A stretch of DNA of 64,000 bases, taken from contig CAWULT010000007.1 in assembly GCA_963923455.1 (NCBI GenBank), positions 8,739 through 72,738 of the forward strand, in the 5' to 3' direction. Positions 20,469 through 29,299 of this stretch are shown here, piece after piece. Each line of letters begins with the position of its first letter. Positions within the stretch are counted from its first letter, which is position 1. Under the pieces are notes generated by a model that did no database searches, was not told the origin of the DNA, and was given only the letters and a program-made list of their open reading frames with translations. Position numbers and translations under genes: made by a program. The stretch comes from CAWULT01 sp963923455 (GTDB lineage Bacteria > Acidobacteriota > Vicinamibacteria > Vicinamibacterales > UBA2999).

Positions 20469-21067
20469 GAGCGCAACCCCAGCAACTCGGCGCGCAGCGT
20501 CTGGCGCGCACGCGTAAGGCGCGACTTCACCGTGCCGACGGCCACGCCGAGCGAGAAGGCGATCTCTTCGTAGCGCAGCCCGTCGATCTCGCGAAGGACC
20601 AGCGCGGTCCGCTGGTCGAACGGCAGCCTGTCCATCGCCTCCCAGATGCGCGCCGCGGTCTCCTTGCTGGCCAGCTGCCGGTCGGGCAGCACGTCGCCGT
20701 GCGACGGCATCTCGCCACACTGGAGCACGTGCTCCTCGAGCGACACCTGGCTCGATCGGTGGCGGCGGCGCCACCAGCGCTGGCGGTTGCGCGCCTGGTT
20801 GACGACGATGCGGAAGATCCAGGTACGGAGCGCCGACTGGCCGCGAAACGACCCGATGGTGCGGAACACCCGGAGGAAGACCTCCTGGGAAACGTCGAGG
20901 GCTTCGTCGCGGTCACCGAGAAGGTGGAACGCGAGCGCATACACCATGCGCTGGTGCATGGCGACGAGGTCGTCGCAGGCGTACTGGTCGCCCGCGGCCG
21001 CGCGCTCGATGAGCGCGGCCTCGCCACTGTCAACGCCCGCCCACTCGATGGCGCCAGCGTCCTTCAT
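20465..21067 (-). CDS. ECF RNA polymerase sigma factor, RpoE-like
   Basis: A 200-residue ECF sigma with region 2 (MVYALAFHLLGDRDEALDVSQEVFLRVFRTIGSF..TWIFRIVVNQARNRQRWWRRR) and region 4 (LPFDQRTALVLREIDGLRYEEIAFSLGVAVGTVKSRLTRAR). The start chosen is ATG 21067, just after GGAGGT. In-frame GTG 21112 and ATG 21094 lack such a site. It is translationally coupled to its membrane anti-sigma factor. The target promoter is unknown; the neighbouring divergent TPR gene is a natural candidate along with autoregulation. Confidence 0.9.
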   Translation of the reverse strand: MKDAGAIEWAGVDSGEAALIERAAAGDQYACDDLVAMHQRMVYALAFHLLGDRDEALDVSQEVFLRVFRTIGSFRGQSALRTWIFRIVVNQARNRQRWWRRRHRSSQVSLEEHVLQCGEMPSHGDVLPDRQLASKETAARIWEAMDRLPFDQRTALVLREIDGLRYEEIAFSLGVAVGTVKSRLTRARQTLRAELLGLRS

Positions 21068-21151
21068 CAGACCTCCACTTACTCGTGCCTGCATGAAGTC
21101 TAGCACCCCCACGCCGACTTAGACCCCGTCCCCGGGCAAAGGTTCCAGGCC

Positions 21152-21180
21152 TTGGGGTTTGTCGGGAACCGGCCTACGAT
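21152..21180 (+). promoter_or_regulatory. Candidate promoter of the TPR gene
   Basis: TTGGGG (21152-21157), 17 bp, then TACGAT (21175-21180), which ends 9 nt before ATG 21190. A GAGGT at 21181-21185 overlaps the expected transcription start, so the message would have almost no leader. Confidence 0.45.
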
Positions 21181-21189
21181 GAGGTGGAC

Positions 21190-22326
21190 ATGCACCGGCC
21201 CACGCTCGTCGGCGTCGCCATCGCATCGGTCGCCGCGGCCGCGGTGCTGGGTTGGATGGGAGTGCGGCAGGAGCGGGAGTACCGCCGCCTCATCGCCGCG
21301 GGCGACGTCGCCGCCGCGCGTGGACAGACCTTCGACGCCATCGAGGCCTACAGCGGCGCCGCCGGCCTCAGGCCGGGCTCGATGCTGGCCTACCTTCGCC
21401 GCGGCGACGCGCACCGGCGCCGGCACGAGCTCGACGCCGCCGTCCGGGATCTGACCCGGGCCCATGCGCTCGACCCGACGGCGCCCCAGCCGCTGGAGGC
21501 GCTCGGCGACGCGGCATCCGCCGGAGGCGACCCCGTCCGGGCCGCCGGCTACTACCGGCAGTTCCTCGCCCTGGACGACCGGTCGGCTGCCGTGGCCTAC
21601 AAGCTCGCCCTCGCCCTGTACCGGGCCGGCGACCGCCCCGGTGCCACCGACGCGGCGCGCCGCGCGCTCACCATTCGCGACATCGCCGAGGCGCACTACC
21701 TGTTGGCACTCTGCGCCCGCGACGACGGCCGGCCGGCCGAGGCCATCGGGCACCTGCAACGCGCCGTCCTGCTGCAGCCTGGGCTCGCGGCGGCCCGCGC
21801 GGAGCTCGCCGATCTCTACGCCGCGCACCAGCGCGTCCAGGACGCGGTCGAGCAGCTCACCGCGCTCGCCGCCCTCGAACCGGCGACGCCGGATCGTCTG
21901 GTCGGCGTGGCGCTGGCCTACGGCCGCCTGGACCGCACCGAGGCCGCCGTGCTGACGCTCGACCGTGCGGCGGTCGCCTTCCCGAACGCGCCCGCCATTC
22001 CCGCCGCCCTCGGCCGGATCTGGCTCGAGCACGCCGAGCGCAACGACAATCCCGCGGCGCTCCACCGGGCGCTGCAGGTGCTCCAGCCGCTGGCCGAGGT
22101 CGAGGGGGCGTCCGGCGCCGCGCTCGCGCTCTACGGCCGCGCGCTGCTGGCGTCCGATCGCGTGCAGGCGGCCGAACGCGTGCTGCGCGCGGCGGTCGAG
22201 CGCCTGCCGGTGGACGCGCGCACCTTCGACGACCTGGCCTCCGCCTCGCGGCGGCTCGGCCACGCGGACCTGGCTCGACGCGCCGAGGCCCACCACGCGG
22301 CCCTCACCTGCCAGCGCGGTTGCTGA
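21190..22326 (+). CDS. Membrane-anchored tetratricopeptide-repeat protein
   Basis: A 378-residue protein with one N-terminal membrane helix (LVGVAIASVAAAAVLGWMGV), then about eight TPR-like helix pairs rich in Ala, Leu and Arg, for example AYLRRGDAHRRRHELDAAVRDLTRAHALDPTAP and AHYLLALCARDDGRPAEAIGHLQRAVLLQP in consecutive order. TPR arrays scaffold protein complexes; no partner or enzymatic domain is visible. ATG 21190 is preferred over the in-frame GTG 21184 because GAGGT precedes it. It is divergent from the ECF sigma gene. The small Cys-containing end CQRGC is unusual but may be incidental. Confidence 0.8.
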   Translation: MHRPTLVGVAIASVAAAAVLGWMGVRQEREYRRLIAAGDVAAARGQTFDAIEAYSGAAGLRPGSMLAYLRRGDAHRRRHELDAAVRDLTRAHALDPTAPQPLEALGDAASAGGDPVRAAGYYRQFLALDDRSAAVAYKLALALYRAGDRPGATDAARRALTIRDIAEAHYLLALCARDDGRPAEAIGHLQRAVLLQPGLAAARAELADLYAAHQRVQDAVEQLTALAALEPATPDRLVGVALAYGRLDRTEAAVLTLDRAAVAFPNAPAIPAALGRIWLEHAERNDNPAALHRALQVLQPLAEVEGASGAALALYGRALLASDRVQAAERVLRAAVERLPVDARTFDDLASASRRLGHADLARRAEAHHAALTCQRGC

Positions 22327-22374
22327 CAGGCCTCACCGGCTGGCAGGCCGCGGGACGCGCGGAGGCCCCAGGAC

Positions 22375-23175
22375 TCAATCGCGGCGGTGAGTCGCCGGAT
22401 CGAGCCGGTCGCGCAGGCCGTCTCCCAGGAAGTTGAAGCCCAGCACCACGACCGCGATGGCGAGTCCCGGAAAGATGGTCAGGTGGGGGGCGTCGATCAG
22501 GTGCGCCCGGCCGTAGCTGAGCATCGTGCCCCAGCTCGGCGTCGGCGGCTGGACGCCGAGGCCAAGGAAGCTCAGGGACGCTTCCGCGAGAATCGCCCCG
22601 CCCATCCCGAGCGTCGCCTGCACGCTCACCGCGGGCAGGGCCGTCGGGATCACGTGCCGCAGCAGGATGCGCGGCGTCGTCGCGCCGAGCGCGCGCGCCG
22701 CCTGCACGAACTCGAACTCCCGGGCCCGAAGCGCCTGCCCGCGGACGAGGCGCGCGTAGCCAACCCACCCGATCGACGCCAGCGCCAGCACCACGTTGGT
22801 CAGGCTCGGCCCGAGCACCGCGACCAGTGCGATCGCGAGCAGCAGGCCGGGAAACGCGAGCAGGATGTCGATCAGGCGGCTGATGGCTTCGTCGATCCGG
22901 CCGCCGAAGTATCCGGCCACGGCGCCGACGAGCGTGCCGACCGACGCCGAGACCCCCACCACCACCACCCCGACGAGCAGCGAGATCCGGGCGCCGGCCA
23001 GCAGCCGCGCCAGGATGTCACGTCCGAGTTCGTCGAGCCCGAGCCAGTGCTGCCCGCTCGGGCCCGCCAGTCGCAACGGCAGGTCCTGCGCGGCCGGATC
23101 GAACGGCGAGAGCGCCGGTCCGACCAGGGCGGCCAGTGTCGCCAGCACGACGATCGCGGCGCCGGCTCGGGTCAT
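22375..23175 (-). CDS. dppC: Peptide/nickel-type ABC transporter permease, DppC family
   Basis: A 266-residue inner-membrane permease. The N-terminal helix is followed by the OppC_N-like segment LAGPSGQHWLGLDELGRDIL. The BPD-transport domain holds the EAA loop EFVQAARALGATTPRILLRHVIPTALP, and the ending SLSFLGLGVQPPTPSWG is characteristic. ATG 23175 overlaps the dppB stop. No substrate-binding protein or ATPase is encoded beside it, so it must borrow partners encoded elsewhere. The substrate is unknown (peptide, oligosaccharide or nickel). Confidence 0.9.
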   Translation of the reverse strand: MTRAGAAIVVLATLAALVGPALSPFDPAAQDLPLRLAGPSGQHWLGLDELGRDILARLLAGARISLLVGVVVVGVSASVGTLVGAVAGYFGGRIDEAISRLIDILLAFPGLLLAIALVAVLGPSLTNVVLALASIGWVGYARLVRGQALRAREFEFVQAARALGATTPRILLRHVIPTALPAVSVQATLGMGGAILAEASLSFLGLGVQPPTPSWGTMLSYGRAHLIDAPHLTIFPGLAIAVVVLGFNFLGDGLRDRLDPATHRRD

Positions 23176-24092
23176 TCGTAGCGGATACGCGGGTCCAGCA
23201 CGCCGTACATCAGGTCGGTGGCCAGGTTCACCGCGACGTAGGTGACCGCGATCAGGAGGATGCAGCCCTGCACCATCGGGTAATCCCGAAAGCCGATGGA
23301 CTGGATGAGCAGCCGGCCGATACCCGGCCACGAGAAGATCGTCTCGGTGATCACCGCGCCGGTCAGCACGGCGCCGAACTGCAGGCCGACGAGCGTGACG
23401 ACGGGGATCAGGCTGTTGCGGAACGCGTGGCGCAGCACGGCCCGCGCGCGGGACACGCCGCGCGCCCGCGCCGCCGTCACGTACGGCTCGCGCAGCTCTT
23501 CGAGCAGCGTGGCGCGCGTCATCCGTGCCAGGATGGCGGCCAGGCCCGCACCGAGTGATACCGCGGGCAGCACCAGGTGCGCCAGCGTGCCCCGGCCCGA
23601 CACCGGCAACCAGCCGAGTTCCACGGCGAACGCGATGGCCATCAGTGGACCCAGCCAGAAGTTCGGGACCGAGATGCCCGTGAGCGCCAGCGTCATCGCC
23701 GCGTGATCCACCGCCGTGCCCCGCCAGACGGCCGCCGCGATGCCGAGTGGCAGCGAGCAGGCGATCGCGACGAGCATGGCGGCAGCCGCCAGTTCGGCCG
23801 TGGCCGGCAACCGCGCCAGCAGCTGCCCGGTCACCGGATCGCCCGTGCGCAGCGACACCCCGAGATCGCCGCGGACGACACCACGCAGAAACGCCCCGTA
23901 CTGGTCGATCAGCGGACGGTCGAGGCCCAGACGCTGGCGCAGCGCCTCGACGTCCGCCTGCGGTGCGGCCTCGCCGAGCATCGCCTGCGCCGGATCGCCC
24001 GGGATCAGGTGAATCAGCGAGAACACGAGCGTGGCGACGCCGAGCAGGACTGGAATCGTCAGCGCCACGCGGCGCGCCAGGTAGCGGAGCAC
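23172..24092 (-). CDS. dppB: Peptide/nickel-type ABC transporter permease, DppB family
   Basis: A 306-residue six-helix permease with the DppB-type opening LARRVALTIPVLLGVATLVFSLIHLIPGDPA in its first helix and loop. The periplasmic segment RLGLDRPLIDQYGAFLRGVVRGDLG follows. The cytoplasmic EAA loop is EPYVTAARARGVSRARAVLRHAF. It forms a heterodimer with the overlapping dppC product. It starts 10 bp after a sigma54-dependent activator gene, which suggests co-transcription. dppA, dppD and dppF are absent from the window. Confidence 0.92.
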   Translation of the reverse strand: MLRYLARRVALTIPVLLGVATLVFSLIHLIPGDPAQAMLGEAAPQADVEALRQRLGLDRPLIDQYGAFLRGVVRGDLGVSLRTGDPVTGQLLARLPATAELAAAAMLVAIACSLPLGIAAAVWRGTAVDHAAMTLALTGISVPNFWLGPLMAIAFAVELGWLPVSGRGTLAHLVLPAVSLGAGLAAILARMTRATLLEELREPYVTAARARGVSRARAVLRHAFRNSLIPVVTLVGLQFGAVLTGAVITETIFSWPGIGRLLIQSIGFRDYPMVQGCILLIAVTYVAVNLATDLMYGVLDPRIRYE

Positions 24093-24102
24093 GCCCGTGA
24101 TT

Positions 24103-26583
24103 CTACGCTCGGTCCTGGCTGCCGCCCATCGGCGCGGGCTGTTGGGGCGCGCCGCCCTCGTCCACGTGCGCGAGCTCGAGGCGGCGCAGCAGCTTCGCCA
24201 GGCCCTGGCGCGACAGCCCGAGCGCCCGCGCGGCCTGCGACTGACGGCCCCCTGCCCGCGCGAGCGCCTGCATCACGAATCGACGTTCGAAGGCATCGCG
24301 GGCCCGTGCCAGCGGCAGCGGGCCGTCGGTGGCCGGGCCGACCAGCTGCGGCGGGAGCAGCGCCGGCGTCACGACGCCCCGTGACGGGGCGGCAACCGCG
24401 AGCGCGGCCACCACGTTCTGCAGTTCACGGACGTTGCCCGGCCAGCCGTAGCGCCGGAACGCGTCGATGACGTCCATCGTCAGCCGGGCCTCGGTGCCCA
24501 CGGCACGACAGGCGGCCAGCCAGAAGTGCCGCGCGAGGGCCTCGATGTCTTCCGGCCGCTCGCGCAGGGGCGGCACGCGGATGCGGACCACGTCGAGGCG
24601 GTACAGCAGGTCTTCCCGGAAGCGGCCCTGCGCTGCCGTCACGCGCATGTCGCGGTTGGCCGCGCTGATCACCCGCACGTCCACCCGCCGGCTCGCCGTC
24701 TCCCCGACGCGGCGCACCTCCTGCTGCTGCAGCACGCGCAGCAGCTTGGCCTGCGCGCGGACCGACAGGTCCACGACTTCGTCGAGAAACAACGTCCCGC
24801 CGCTGGCCTCCTCGAACAGCCCTGGGCGGTCCACGGCTGCGCCCGTGAACGCACCGCGCGCGTGCCCGAAGAGCTCGGCTTCCACCAGCTCGTCGGGGAG
24901 CGCAGCACAGTTGAGATCGCAGAACCGCGCCGAGGCCCTGGGCCCGAGGCGATGAATCGCCCGGGCCACGAGCTCCTTGCCGCACCCGCTCTCGCCTTCG
25001 ACCAGCACCGCGAACGGCGCGCGGGCGGCACGCACGATGGCGTCACGGACGCCGGCGAGGGCATCGCTGCATCCGACCAGTTCCGGCACCAGCCGAGGCA
25101 GGCCGGCGCGGAGCGCCGACTGCGCCACCGCCTCGGCCACGGCCGCGCTGAGGGCCGACGCCGCGAGCGTCAGCGCCTCGAGGCGCTCGCCACCGGCACC
25201 CGTGGGCGCCACGCCCCAGCGGGCCACGAGGGCGCCAATGAGCCGGCCGCGGTCCCGAACCGGTACGCCACCCTGGCCGCCGCACGCGTCGAGGACGGCC
25301 GTGCCCCGCTCGAGCACCCGGGCGCCGAGCTCGCGGGCGTCGATGCCGCCGACGCCCGACTGCCCCACCACGAGGCCGTCCGGCCCCAGCACCTGCAGCG
25401 ACAGGGCGCCACTGGCCAGCCCCGCCCGCGCGAGCAACTCGCCCAGCGGCGCGGTGCCGGCCACCTGGGTCGCCGTGACCAGGTCCGCAGCCACGCGCCA
25501 GGCGCTGACGCCGCCCGCACCGCGCGTATCCGGTGCGTCCCCCTCCCTCCCATCGGCGCCCGCACCCGGGGTCGACCCCACGCCGCCAAGGCACGCGGCG
25601 ATGGCGTCGCGCCACAAGGGCGGCCATGCGAGCGTGCTCCGGTGCGCACGAGCCCGCACCGCCCGGGCTTCGGACCGGCGTCCGGCCCGCGCCAGCATGT
25701 CGGCCCAGGCGAGACGCGCGCGCAGAGTCCAGAGGGGCAGGCGCGCCGCCCGGCCGGCGGCGACCGCCGCGTCGTGGGCCTGACTGCCCAGGGCCAGATC
25801 CCCGGTCGCCGCGACGACTCGCAGCAGCGAGACGGCGCAGACGGCCTCGGCCACCCGGTTGCCGGCCCGCGCCGCGACGGCCGCCGCGGCACGCGCGCGC
25901 ACGCCCGCCTCGAACACCAGTCCCACGCGCAGGTGGCGCTGCACGTCGACGGCCGCAACGAGCGCGGCGACCTCCGGGTCGGCGGCGGGCTCGTCGTGGC
26001 AGAGGTCGTGGACCAGTGCCTCCGATGCCCGTCCCTGCCACAGCAGCACGCGGACCCAGACCGCCGATACCCATGCGCGGCCCGCTCGCTGGCGAGCGTC
26101 GGTGGCGTACGCGCGATCGCCGGCTGCCTCGCGACAGGCCGTCTCCGCCGCCGTGAGCCGGGCGAGATCGATCAGCGCCCAGGCGCTCCAGCCGGCCGCC
26201 TGGAGCGAGGCATCGGCGGCACCGGCGGCCTGCGCGGTCGCACGGGCGGTCTCGAAGGCGCGGAGCGCCTCGGTCGCGCGGCCGCGCGCCAGCAGCAGCC
26301 GTCCGAGCAGCAGCCGTACCGCGGCACCCCCGGCCCCGTCGCCCCGGCGTTCGATCGCGGCGCACGCTTCCCGCAGGCGCCGCTCGGTCGCCGCATGGCC
26401 GTCGTGGGGCAGGCGTGCCACCGCCTCGTGCGCCTGCAGGACGAGGCGCGTCACCTCGGCGCGCGACGGGGCGATGGCGGCACCTGCGCGAGGGGAACGT
26501 GACAGCACGACGCGCCAGGATGCAAACGGCCGGACCGCACGCACGTCCGCGTGAATCGCCGGATTCAGGCCGGAATCCTGCAT
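24103..26583 (-). CDS. Sigma54-dependent transcriptional activator with N-terminal TPR-like region
   Basis: An 826-residue enhancer-binding protein. Residues about 30-380 are Ala/Arg-rich helical pairs resembling TPRs. A short GAF-like region follows, then the AAA+ module at about 502-735: Walker A GESGCGKE, the sigma54-contact GAFTGA (577-582), Walker B GTLFLDEV and the arginine-finger region FREDLLYRL. A Fis-type helix-turn-helix (RQSQAARALGLSRQGLAKLLRR) ends the protein. ATG 26583 is chosen because a TATACG box lies 6 nt upstream and upstream codons are antisense to aroC. The N-terminus has no receiver domain, so the signal is probably a protein or ligand. It may control dppBC and itself. 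Confidence 0.9.
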   Translation of the reverse strand: MQDSGLNPAIHADVRAVRPFASWRVVLSRSPRAGAAIAPSRAEVTRLVLQAHEAVARLPHDGHAATERRLREACAAIERRGDGAGGAAVRLLLGRLLLARGRATEALRAFETARATAQAAGAADASLQAAGWSAWALIDLARLTAAETACREAAGDRAYATDARQRAGRAWVSAVWVRVLLWQGRASEALVHDLCHDEPAADPEVAALVAAVDVQRHLRVGLVFEAGVRARAAAAVAARAGNRVAEAVCAVSLLRVVAATGDLALGSQAHDAAVAAGRAARLPLWTLRARLAWADMLARAGRRSEARAVRARAHRSTLAWPPLWRDAIAACLGGVGSTPGAGADGREGDAPDTRGAGGVSAWRVAADLVTATQVAGTAPLGELLARAGLASGALSLQVLGPDGLVVGQSGVGGIDARELGARVLERGTAVLDACGGQGGVPVRDRGRLIGALVARWGVAPTGAGGERLEALTLAASALSAAVAEAVAQSALRAGLPRLVPELVGCSDALAGVRDAIVRAARAPFAVLVEGESGCGKELVARAIHRLGPRASARFCDLNCAALPDELVEAELFGHARGAFTGAAVDRPGLFEEASGGTLFLDEVVDLSVRAQAKLLRVLQQQEVRRVGETASRRVDVRVISAANRDMRVTAAQGRFREDLLYRLDVVRIRVPPLRERPEDIEALARHFWLAACRAVGTEARLTMDVIDAFRRYGWPGNVRELQNVVAALAVAAPSRGVVTPALLPPQLVGPATDGPLPLARARDAFERRFVMQALARAGGRQSQAARALGLSRQGLAKLLRRLELAHVDEGGAPQQPAPMGGSQDRA

Positions 26584-26608
26584 TTTCTTCGTATAGAATG
26601 AACAGCAC
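26584..26608. promoter_or_regulatory. Very short divergent promoter with overlapping -10 boxes
   Basis: Only 25 bp separate the sigma54-activator ATG from the aroC ATG. The plus strand has TATAGAAT (26592-26599), with TAGAAT ending 9 nt before aroC. The minus strand has TATACG (26595-26590) ending 6 nt before the activator gene. The two -10 elements share bases, so polymerases should exclude each other, and both messages would be essentially leaderless. Confidence 0.55.
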
Positions 26609-27826
26609 ATGCTGAGATTCCTCACAGCCGGCGAGTCGCACGGCCCCGCGCTGGTCATGACCATCGACGGCGTCCCCGCCGGCCTGCCCCTCGACATTCC
26701 CGCGCTCAACGCGCAGCTCAAGCGGCGCCAGGGCGGCTACGGCCGGGGGCGCCGCATGCAGATCGAGAGCGACCAGGCCGAGGTGCTCTCCGGCGTCCGG
26801 CACGGCCGCACCACGGGTGCGCCGATCGCCCTGCTCATCCGGAACCGGGACTGGGTCAACTGGCAGCAGACGATGTACGCCGAGCCGGAGATGCCGGAGG
26901 GGGCCACGGGTGCGAAGCGGTCGGACGTCACCCGCCCCCGGCCCGGCCACGCGGATCTGGCCGGCGCCGTCAAGTACGACCACACCGACATTCGCGACGT
27001 GCTCGAGCGCGCCAGCGCGCGCGAGACGGCCGCGCGCGTGGCCGCCGGCTCGATTGCCCGGCAGCTGCTGGCGCACTTCGGTGTCCGCATCGCGAGCCAC
27101 GTCACCGCCATCGGCGATCACGTGCTGCCGGCCTCGCGCCTCGTCGCCTTCGACGAGGCCGACGGCCTGCCCGCCGACTCGCCCCTCCGGTGCGTCGACG
27201 CGGACCTGCAGGCGAAGATGACCGCGGCCATCGACGCAGCCAAGGAGGCGGGCGACACCCTCGGCGGGGCCTTCGAGGTGATCGTGACGGGCGTTCCGGT
27301 GGGCCTCGGGTCGTACGTGCAGTGGGATCGGAAGCTCGACGGGCGCCTCGGGCAGGCCCTGCTGTGCATCCACGCCATCAAGGCCGTCGGCATCGGCATC
27401 GGGCCGGACGTGGCCGTGCGCCCGGGCTCGCGCGTGCACGACGAGATCCTGCCGCCGGCCGCCGGCTCGAACGCGCCGCTGCGCCCGACCAACAACGCGG
27501 GCGGCCTGGAGGGCGGCGTGACCAACGGCGAGGACGTCCGCGTGACCGGCTTCATGAAGCCGATCGCGACGCTGATGAATCCGCTGCGGTCGGTCGATCT
27601 CAACACGCTCGCGGACGCCCCGGCGGCGATCGAGCGCAGCGACGTCTGTGCCGTGCCGGCAGCAGCCGTCGTCGGTGAGGCGATGGTCGCCTTCGTGCTC
27701 GCCGACGCGTTCCTCGAGAAGTTCGGCGGCGACTCGGTCGGCGAGATCGCTCGCCATTACGAGGCGACTGCGGCGCACGTGCGCGAGCGGTTCGCGGCGG
27801 CGCGGGCGGCCGGGCGGGCCGGCTAG
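26609..27826 (+). CDS. aroC: Chorismate synthase
   Basis: A 405-residue FMN-dependent enzyme converting EPSP to chorismate, the last common shikimate step. It has the N-terminal FLTAGESHGPALVMTIDGVP, the active-site region RPRPGHADLAGAVKY and RASARETAARVAAG, then GGLEGGVTNGEDV and RSDVCAVPAAAVV. It is longer than E. coli AroC (361 residues), as in many Gram-positive and acidobacterial proteins. It lies apart from the aromatic superoperon, so its expression is not under the trp attenuator. def begins 7 bp after its stop. Confidence 0.96.
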   Translation: MLRFLTAGESHGPALVMTIDGVPAGLPLDIPALNAQLKRRQGGYGRGRRMQIESDQAEVLSGVRHGRTTGAPIALLIRNRDWVNWQQTMYAEPEMPEGATGAKRSDVTRPRPGHADLAGAVKYDHTDIRDVLERASARETAARVAAGSIARQLLAHFGVRIASHVTAIGDHVLPASRLVAFDEADGLPADSPLRCVDADLQAKMTAAIDAAKEAGDTLGGAFEVIVTGVPVGLGSYVQWDRKLDGRLGQALLCIHAIKAVGIGIGPDVAVRPGSRVHDEILPPAAGSNAPLRPTNNAGGLEGGVTNGEDVRVTGFMKPIATLMNPLRSVDLNTLADAPAAIERSDVCAVPAAAVVGEAMVAFVLADAFLEKFGGDSVGEIARHYEATAAHVRERFAAARAAGRAG

Positions 27827-27833
27827 CCGGCCG

Positions 27834-28343
27834 ATGATCCGTCCCATCCTGCGCCACGGCGCCAGCGTCCTCCACACGCCGGCCCGCCCCGTCGACGAGG
27901 TCACGCCGGAGATCCAGCAGCTCGTCGACGACATGATCCAGACGATGTACGCCGCGCCCGGCATCGGGCTGGCGGCGCCGCAGATTGGCGTGCCGCTGCG
28001 GCTGTTCGTCGCGGACCTGTCGGTGGGCCGCCAGGCGGCGGACCTCTACGTGTTCATCAACCCGCAGTTCGTCGAGCGCGAGGGCATGCAGATCGAGGAG
28101 GAGGGGTGCCTCAGCGCCCCCGGCTTCAACGCCACGGTCGCGCGCCCGGCCCGCGTGGTGCTGCGCGGCGTCGATCGGCACGGCCAAGAGCAGCGGGTCG
28201 AGGCGACGGGCCTGCTCGCGCGCTGCTTCCAGCACGAGATGGATCACCTCGACGGGCGCCTGTTCATCGACCGCCTCCGCGGCCTCCAGAAGGACATGAT
28301 CCTGCGCAAGATCCGCAAACTGGCCGGCGCCGGCCGCTGGTGA
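27834..28343 (+). CDS. def: Peptide deformylase
   Basis: A 169-residue metalloenzyme removing the formyl group from nascent proteins. All three motifs are present: GIGLAAPQIG, EEGCLSAPG (metal Cys) and the HEMDH helix (QHEMDHLDG). It heads the conserved def-fmt-rsmB translation cluster, and fmt starts 2 bp after its stop. The length and motif spacing fit type I deformylases. Confidence 0.96.
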   Translation: MIRPILRHGASVLHTPARPVDEVTPEIQQLVDDMIQTMYAAPGIGLAAPQIGVPLRLFVADLSVGRQAADLYVFINPQFVEREGMQIEEEGCLSAPGFNATVARPARVVLRGVDRHGQEQRVEATGLLARCFQHEMDHLDGRLFIDRLRGLQKDMILRKIRKLAGAGRW

Positions 28344-28345
28344 CG

Positions 28346-29299
28346 ATGGGCGCCTCCCCGCTGCGGGTCGTCTATTTCGGCACGCCGCAGTTCGCGGTGC
28401 CGACGCTCGAGCGGCTGCTCGCCTCGCGCCACGCCGTCGTCGGCGTCGTCACGCAGCCCGATCGGGCGCGTGGCCGCGGCCAGAAGGTCACGGCCGGGCC
28501 CGTCAAGGCCCTCGCGGTCGGGCACGCCCTGCCCGTGTTTCAGCCCGATTCACTCAAGGCGCCCGACGTCGACGCGACCGTCCGCGCCTGGCAGCCCGAC
28601 ATCGGCGTCGTCGCTGCCTATGGACAGCTCATTCCGGACTCGCTGCTCCTGGTACCGCCGCTCGGGATGATCAACGTCCACGCCTCGCTGCTGCCCAAGT
28701 ACCGGGGCGCGGCGCCCGTCCACCGCGCCGTGATCGCCGGCGAACGGCAGACCGGTGTCACGATCATGCGCGTCGCCAGACGCCTCGACGCCGGCGCGAT
28801 GTTCGCGGCCGTGACGCGTCCGATCGATCCCGACGAGACCAGTGAGGCGCTCGAGCGCGACCTGGCCCGCCTCGGCGCCGACCTGCTCGTCGCCGTGCTC
28901 GATTCGATCGCCAGCGGCACGGCCCGCGAGGTGCCGCAGGACGAAGCCTCGGCGACCTATGCCGCCAAGATCACGCGCGACGACGGCCGGATCGACTGGA
29001 CCCGTCCGGCGCGCGCCGTCCACGACCAGGTGCGCGGCCTGTACCCGTGGCCGCACGCGTTCGCCTACCTGGGCGGCGAGCGCCTGATCCTGCTGAAGAC
29101 GGCCGTCGATCCCGGCACCAGCACGGCCCCCCCGGGCACCGTGGTCGAGGTCAGCCGCGACGCGATCGTCGTCGCGGCCGCGCCCGGGCCCCGGCTCGCG
29201 ATTCTCGAGGTGCAGCCCGAGGGCCGCCGCGCGATGGGCACCCGCGACTTCCTGGCCGGACGCCCGATCGCCGCGGGCGCCCGTTTCGACGGCGCATGA
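28346..29299 (+). CDS. fmt: Methionyl-tRNA formyltransferase
   Basis: A 317-residue enzyme formylating initiator Met-tRNA. The N-terminal Rossmann part opens VVYFGTPQFAVPTLERLL. The catalytic segment is INVHASLLPKYRGAAPVHRA (Asn, His and the SLLP loop), and the C-terminal OB-like domain begins near DWTRPARAVHDQVRGLYPWP. ATG 28346 is preferred; an in-frame GTG two codons earlier overlaps the def stop. Its own stop overlaps rsmB as ATGA. Confidence 0.96.
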   Translation: MGASPLRVVYFGTPQFAVPTLERLLASRHAVVGVVTQPDRARGRGQKVTAGPVKALAVGHALPVFQPDSLKAPDVDATVRAWQPDIGVVAAYGQLIPDSLLLVPPLGMINVHASLLPKYRGAAPVHRAVIAGERQTGVTIMRVARRLDAGAMFAAVTRPIDPDETSEALERDLARLGADLLVAVLDSIASGTAREVPQDEASATYAAKITRDDGRIDWTRPARAVHDQVRGLYPWPHAFAYLGGERLILLKTAVDPGTSTAPPGTVVEVSRDAIVVAAAPGPRLAILEVQPEGRRAMGTRDFLAGRPIAAGARFDGA

